Translations under genes and position numbers: made by a program | NCBI RefSeq assembly: GCF_009600885.1 | Contig: NZ_VCLA01000201.1 | Coordinates: 1-64,000 of the forward strand | DNA length: 64,000 bases | DNA from: Streptomyces jumonjinensis | GTDB taxonomy: Bacteria; Actinomycetota; Actinomycetes; Streptomycetales; Streptomycetaceae | Direction of reading: 5' to 3' | The notes under the pieces: generated by a model | The model's database searches: none | The model's input: the letters and a program-made list of their open reading frames with translations, nothing else | What the model was told of the DNA's origin: nothing | Part shown: piece by piece, positions 62,243-64,000 of the stretch | How the letters are laid out: every line of letters begins with the position of its first letter | Numbering within the stretch: position 1 is the first letter of the stretch

Positions 62243-63930
62243 GGCAGCGGCCCTTCGACTACGACTCCGGCTCCGAGTACGAGCCCGAGTACGGCGCCGG
62301 CACCGGCCGGGACTCAGGCACCGGCCGGGGTTCCGCCCCGGGCCGGGGTTCCGACCGCGGCCCGGGTGCGGGCACCGGCCATTCCTCCCTCCACGGCCCC
62401 CCGCCGGGCCACCGTCCCCGCCCCCCGGCGCCCGGACAGGACCACGGGGGCGGAGTTCCCTGGACCACGGCCAGGGACGGAACCGCCCCCGACGTCCCCG
62501 TGCAGGGACGGCGACGGCGAGGTCTCCGGTGGAGGCGGGTACGCCCGGCCGGCCGGCCGGGTCCCTCGGCGCACCGCGCCACGGCTCCGCCCCCGCGGCG
62601 GCACACCGACGGAGCACGCGCGGCTCGCCGGCGTCGCGCCGAAGTCGTCGGCTGGACGACCGCGACCGTTCTGACCTTTACGGGAGTGCTGATGGCAGGA
62701 CCGATCGGTGCGGTGGTGGGCCTGGGTGTGGCAGCCACCGGGTACCTGGTGAAAGAGGTCGTGAAGGCTCTCACCTCCCGGAGGCAGGACGAGCACGCGG
62801 CGGCGAGCCCCGCCCCCGAGCAGGGGGCTGCGGCAGGCCTTTCCCCCACCCGGCCTGTGCCCCCCACCCGGCCTGTGCCCCCCTCCCGGTCTGAGCCCCC
62901 CGACCGGTCGCCGCAGGCCGCCGACGCCTCACCCGGGACACCCGGGACCCCGCCCGCCGCCGCCCCTCCCACGACGAGTACCGCGCGGGGGAGAACGGGT
63001 CTGCCGCAGCCCCTCCCCGTACCCGTCGAACGGAATCCCGCCCCGCCGGGGCCGGTTCCCGCGTGCCCCCCTCCTCCGGTGCTCCACCGCGCGTCCGAGC
63101 TCACCGCGATGCCGTGGCGGCTGCCGGCCCACCCGGCGCCACCCGGCATGGCCGCCGACGCCGCGCGGGTGGGCGACCTGGAGGTCCGGGCGGCCTCCGT
63201 GGTGGGGACCGGGCACCGGACCGACGAACAGCGCGCCGCCCCCCGGCAGGACGCCTACCGGCTGGGCCAGGACTCCGCCTCGCGGCACCTCGTCGTCGCG
63301 GTCGCGGACGGCATGTCCGACAGTCCCCACTCCGACACAGCGGCGGCGGTCGCCACGCTCGCCCTGGTCAACGCGGTCCGCACCCAGCTGGACAAGGACG
63401 TGCCCCTGCACCGCCTCGACCACACCTCCGCCTTCCTGGAGGCGGCCGGCCAGGTCCACGCCGTCGCCCGGCAGCGGAACTGGCCCGCCGACAGCGTGCG
63501 TACGGTGGCGGCCGTGGCGGTCGTCCCCACGTCCCCGGCGCCCGGGGGCGGCCGCGATGTGTGGGTCGCCGGACTGGGCGACACGACCGCCTGGGTACGC
63601 CGCTCCCTGAGCTGGTCGCGGGAGCTGGGCGAGAAGCAGCAGGGCCTCGACGCCGGACGGCTGGACGCCTATCTGCCGTACACCCCCCAGGCCGCCCAGG
63701 GCCGCCCCCTCCACCTGGAGCCCGGAGAGACCCTCGCCCTCATGACCGACGGCATGGGAGACGTACTCACCGAACTCCCGGCGGCGCAGGAGCTGTTCCA
63801 CCGCCAATGGGCCGCTCCGGTGGCGCCGCTCGATCTGCTCCTGCACCTCTGCTACGACTCCCACCAGCGCAACGACGACCGCACGGCGGTTGTCGTGTGG
63901 CCCCCGTCCCCTGAAGGAGGACGTCGATGA
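62239..63930 (+). CDS. PP2C-type phosphatase with membrane segment
   Basis: A 563-residue protein. The first ~130 residues are Gly/Arg/Pro-rich. Hydrophobic helices follow (GWTTATVLTFTGVLMAGPIG, AVVGLGVAATGYLV, about 135-170). A Pro-rich linker leads to a PP2C domain from ~320. Its metal motifs are AVADGMSDS, VAGLGDTTAW, ALMTDGMGDV and RNDDRTAVVV. It should dephosphorylate Ser/Thr on proteins of the same locus. PP2C phosphatases usually face a kinase, which may be the next gene. Coupled by ATGA on both sides. Confidence 0.88.
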   Translation: MRQRPFDYDSGSEYEPEYGAGTGRDSGTGRGSAPGRGSDRGPGAGTGHSSLHGPPPGHRPRPPAPGQDHGGGVPWTTARDGTAPDVPVQGRRRRGLRWRRVRPAGRPGPSAHRATAPPPRRHTDGARAARRRRAEVVGWTTATVLTFTGVLMAGPIGAVVGLGVAATGYLVKEVVKALTSRRQDEHAAASPAPEQGAAAGLSPTRPVPPTRPVPPSRSEPPDRSPQAADASPGTPGTPPAAAPPTTSTARGRTGLPQPLPVPVERNPAPPGPVPACPPPPVLHRASELTAMPWRLPAHPAPPGMAADAARVGDLEVRAASVVGTGHRTDEQRAAPRQDAYRLGQDSASRHLVVAVADGMSDSPHSDTAAAVATLALVNAVRTQLDKDVPLHRLDHTSAFLEAAGQVHAVARQRNWPADSVRTVAAVAVVPTSPAPGGGRDVWVAGLGDTTAWVRRSLSWSRELGEKQQGLDAGRLDAYLPYTPQAAQGRPLHLEPGETLALMTDGMGDVLTELPAAQELFHRQWAAPVAPLDLLLHLCYDSHQRNDDRTAVVVWPPSPEGGRR

Positions 63931-64000
63931 GAACGTGGTCGGACAGCCCCTTCGCCACCGTGACCGAGGTCTCCTCGGTCACGGCCGCCGGGGAACGCCT
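63927..64000 (+). CDS. Start of next gene in the operon, cut by window edge
   Basis: An ATG at 63927 overlaps the PP2C stop and has GAAGGAGG 6 bases upstream, the best ribosome site in the region. Only 24 codons are visible (MRTWSDSPFATVTEVSSVTA and a few more), too few to identify. By analogy with PP2C partners a protein kinase is possible, but this is unproven. Confidence 0.7.
   Translation, partial: MRTWSDSPFATVTEVSSVTAAGER

Overview
The window is high-GC actinobacterial DNA, most likely Streptomyces. Codon third positions are strongly G/C, GTG starts and 4-base ATGA/GTGA gene overlaps are common, and TTA codons are rare and sit in a regulator and a secreted protein, as expected for bldA-controlled genes. 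The neighbourhood of a contractile injection system, an ACR3/MerB resistance island and several one- and two-component regulators fits a soil streptomycete.

Region 1 (1-14.8 kb) is one end of a phage-tail-like contractile injection system (CIS). On the minus strand are the sheath, the inner tube, a small Cys-containing tail protein, a DUF6760-like peptide and a long proline-rich protein cut by the window edge. Also here are a one-pass membrane protein, a LuxR-type regulator with a TTA codon, a secreted beta-propeller protein, a DUF4255 tail-terminator protein, an AAA+ ATPase and a DUF4157 putative metallopeptidase. Region 2 (15.3-21.1 kb) is a compact uncharacterised biosynthetic-looking cluster: P-loop kinase, GH3-type acyl-adenylating enzyme, SAM methyltransferase and two proteins of unknown function. 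Region 3 (21.4-27.4 kb) holds a double-domain Lrp regulator divergent from an AbgT transporter with an in-frame amber codon and an M20 peptidase, then an FMN reductase/flavin monooxygenase pair.

Region 4 (27.4-37.6 kb) is a decayed accessory stretch: tandem repeats, a secreted three-repeat lectin-like protein, then a mercury/arsenic island (MerR, MerB, a frameshifted ACR3 pump, ArsR, an internally deleted flavoprotein, a Cys-tailed flavoprotein, an MFS pump and a methyltransferase). Region 5 (37.9-42.2 kb) is an ABC exporter plus two-component system operon. Region 6 (42.2-43.9 kb) is debris (glycine-rich ORF, FG-GAP fragment, IS5-type transposase remnant). Region 7 (44-47.1 kb) is a PadR/DUF1048/DrrAB-like drug-exporter locus, followed by more debris that includes a PIN-domain remnant and a duplicated ~110-bp segment. 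Region 8 (48.7-52.8 kb) has a TetR regulator divergent from a dehydrogenase and two hydrolases.

Region 9 (53.1-64 kb, running off the right edge) is the most striking part. It holds a vWA protein, an Mrr-endonuclease-like protein, a Pycsar-type membrane effector (DUF5706) with a one-base frameshift in a G6 run, a divergent Crp-type cNMP-binding regulator, a class III nucleotidyl cyclase, a HEAT-like putative NTPase with an altered P-loop, an SPFH/Band-7-like protein, a PP2C phosphatase and the start of another gene. Five genes from the cyclase onward overlap by 4 bases each. The cyclase and NTPase share a short RVYGGDH module, which suggests that they physically couple. I read this as a candidate cyclic-nucleotide-controlled, membrane-associated conflict or signalling system, not a known textbook operon.
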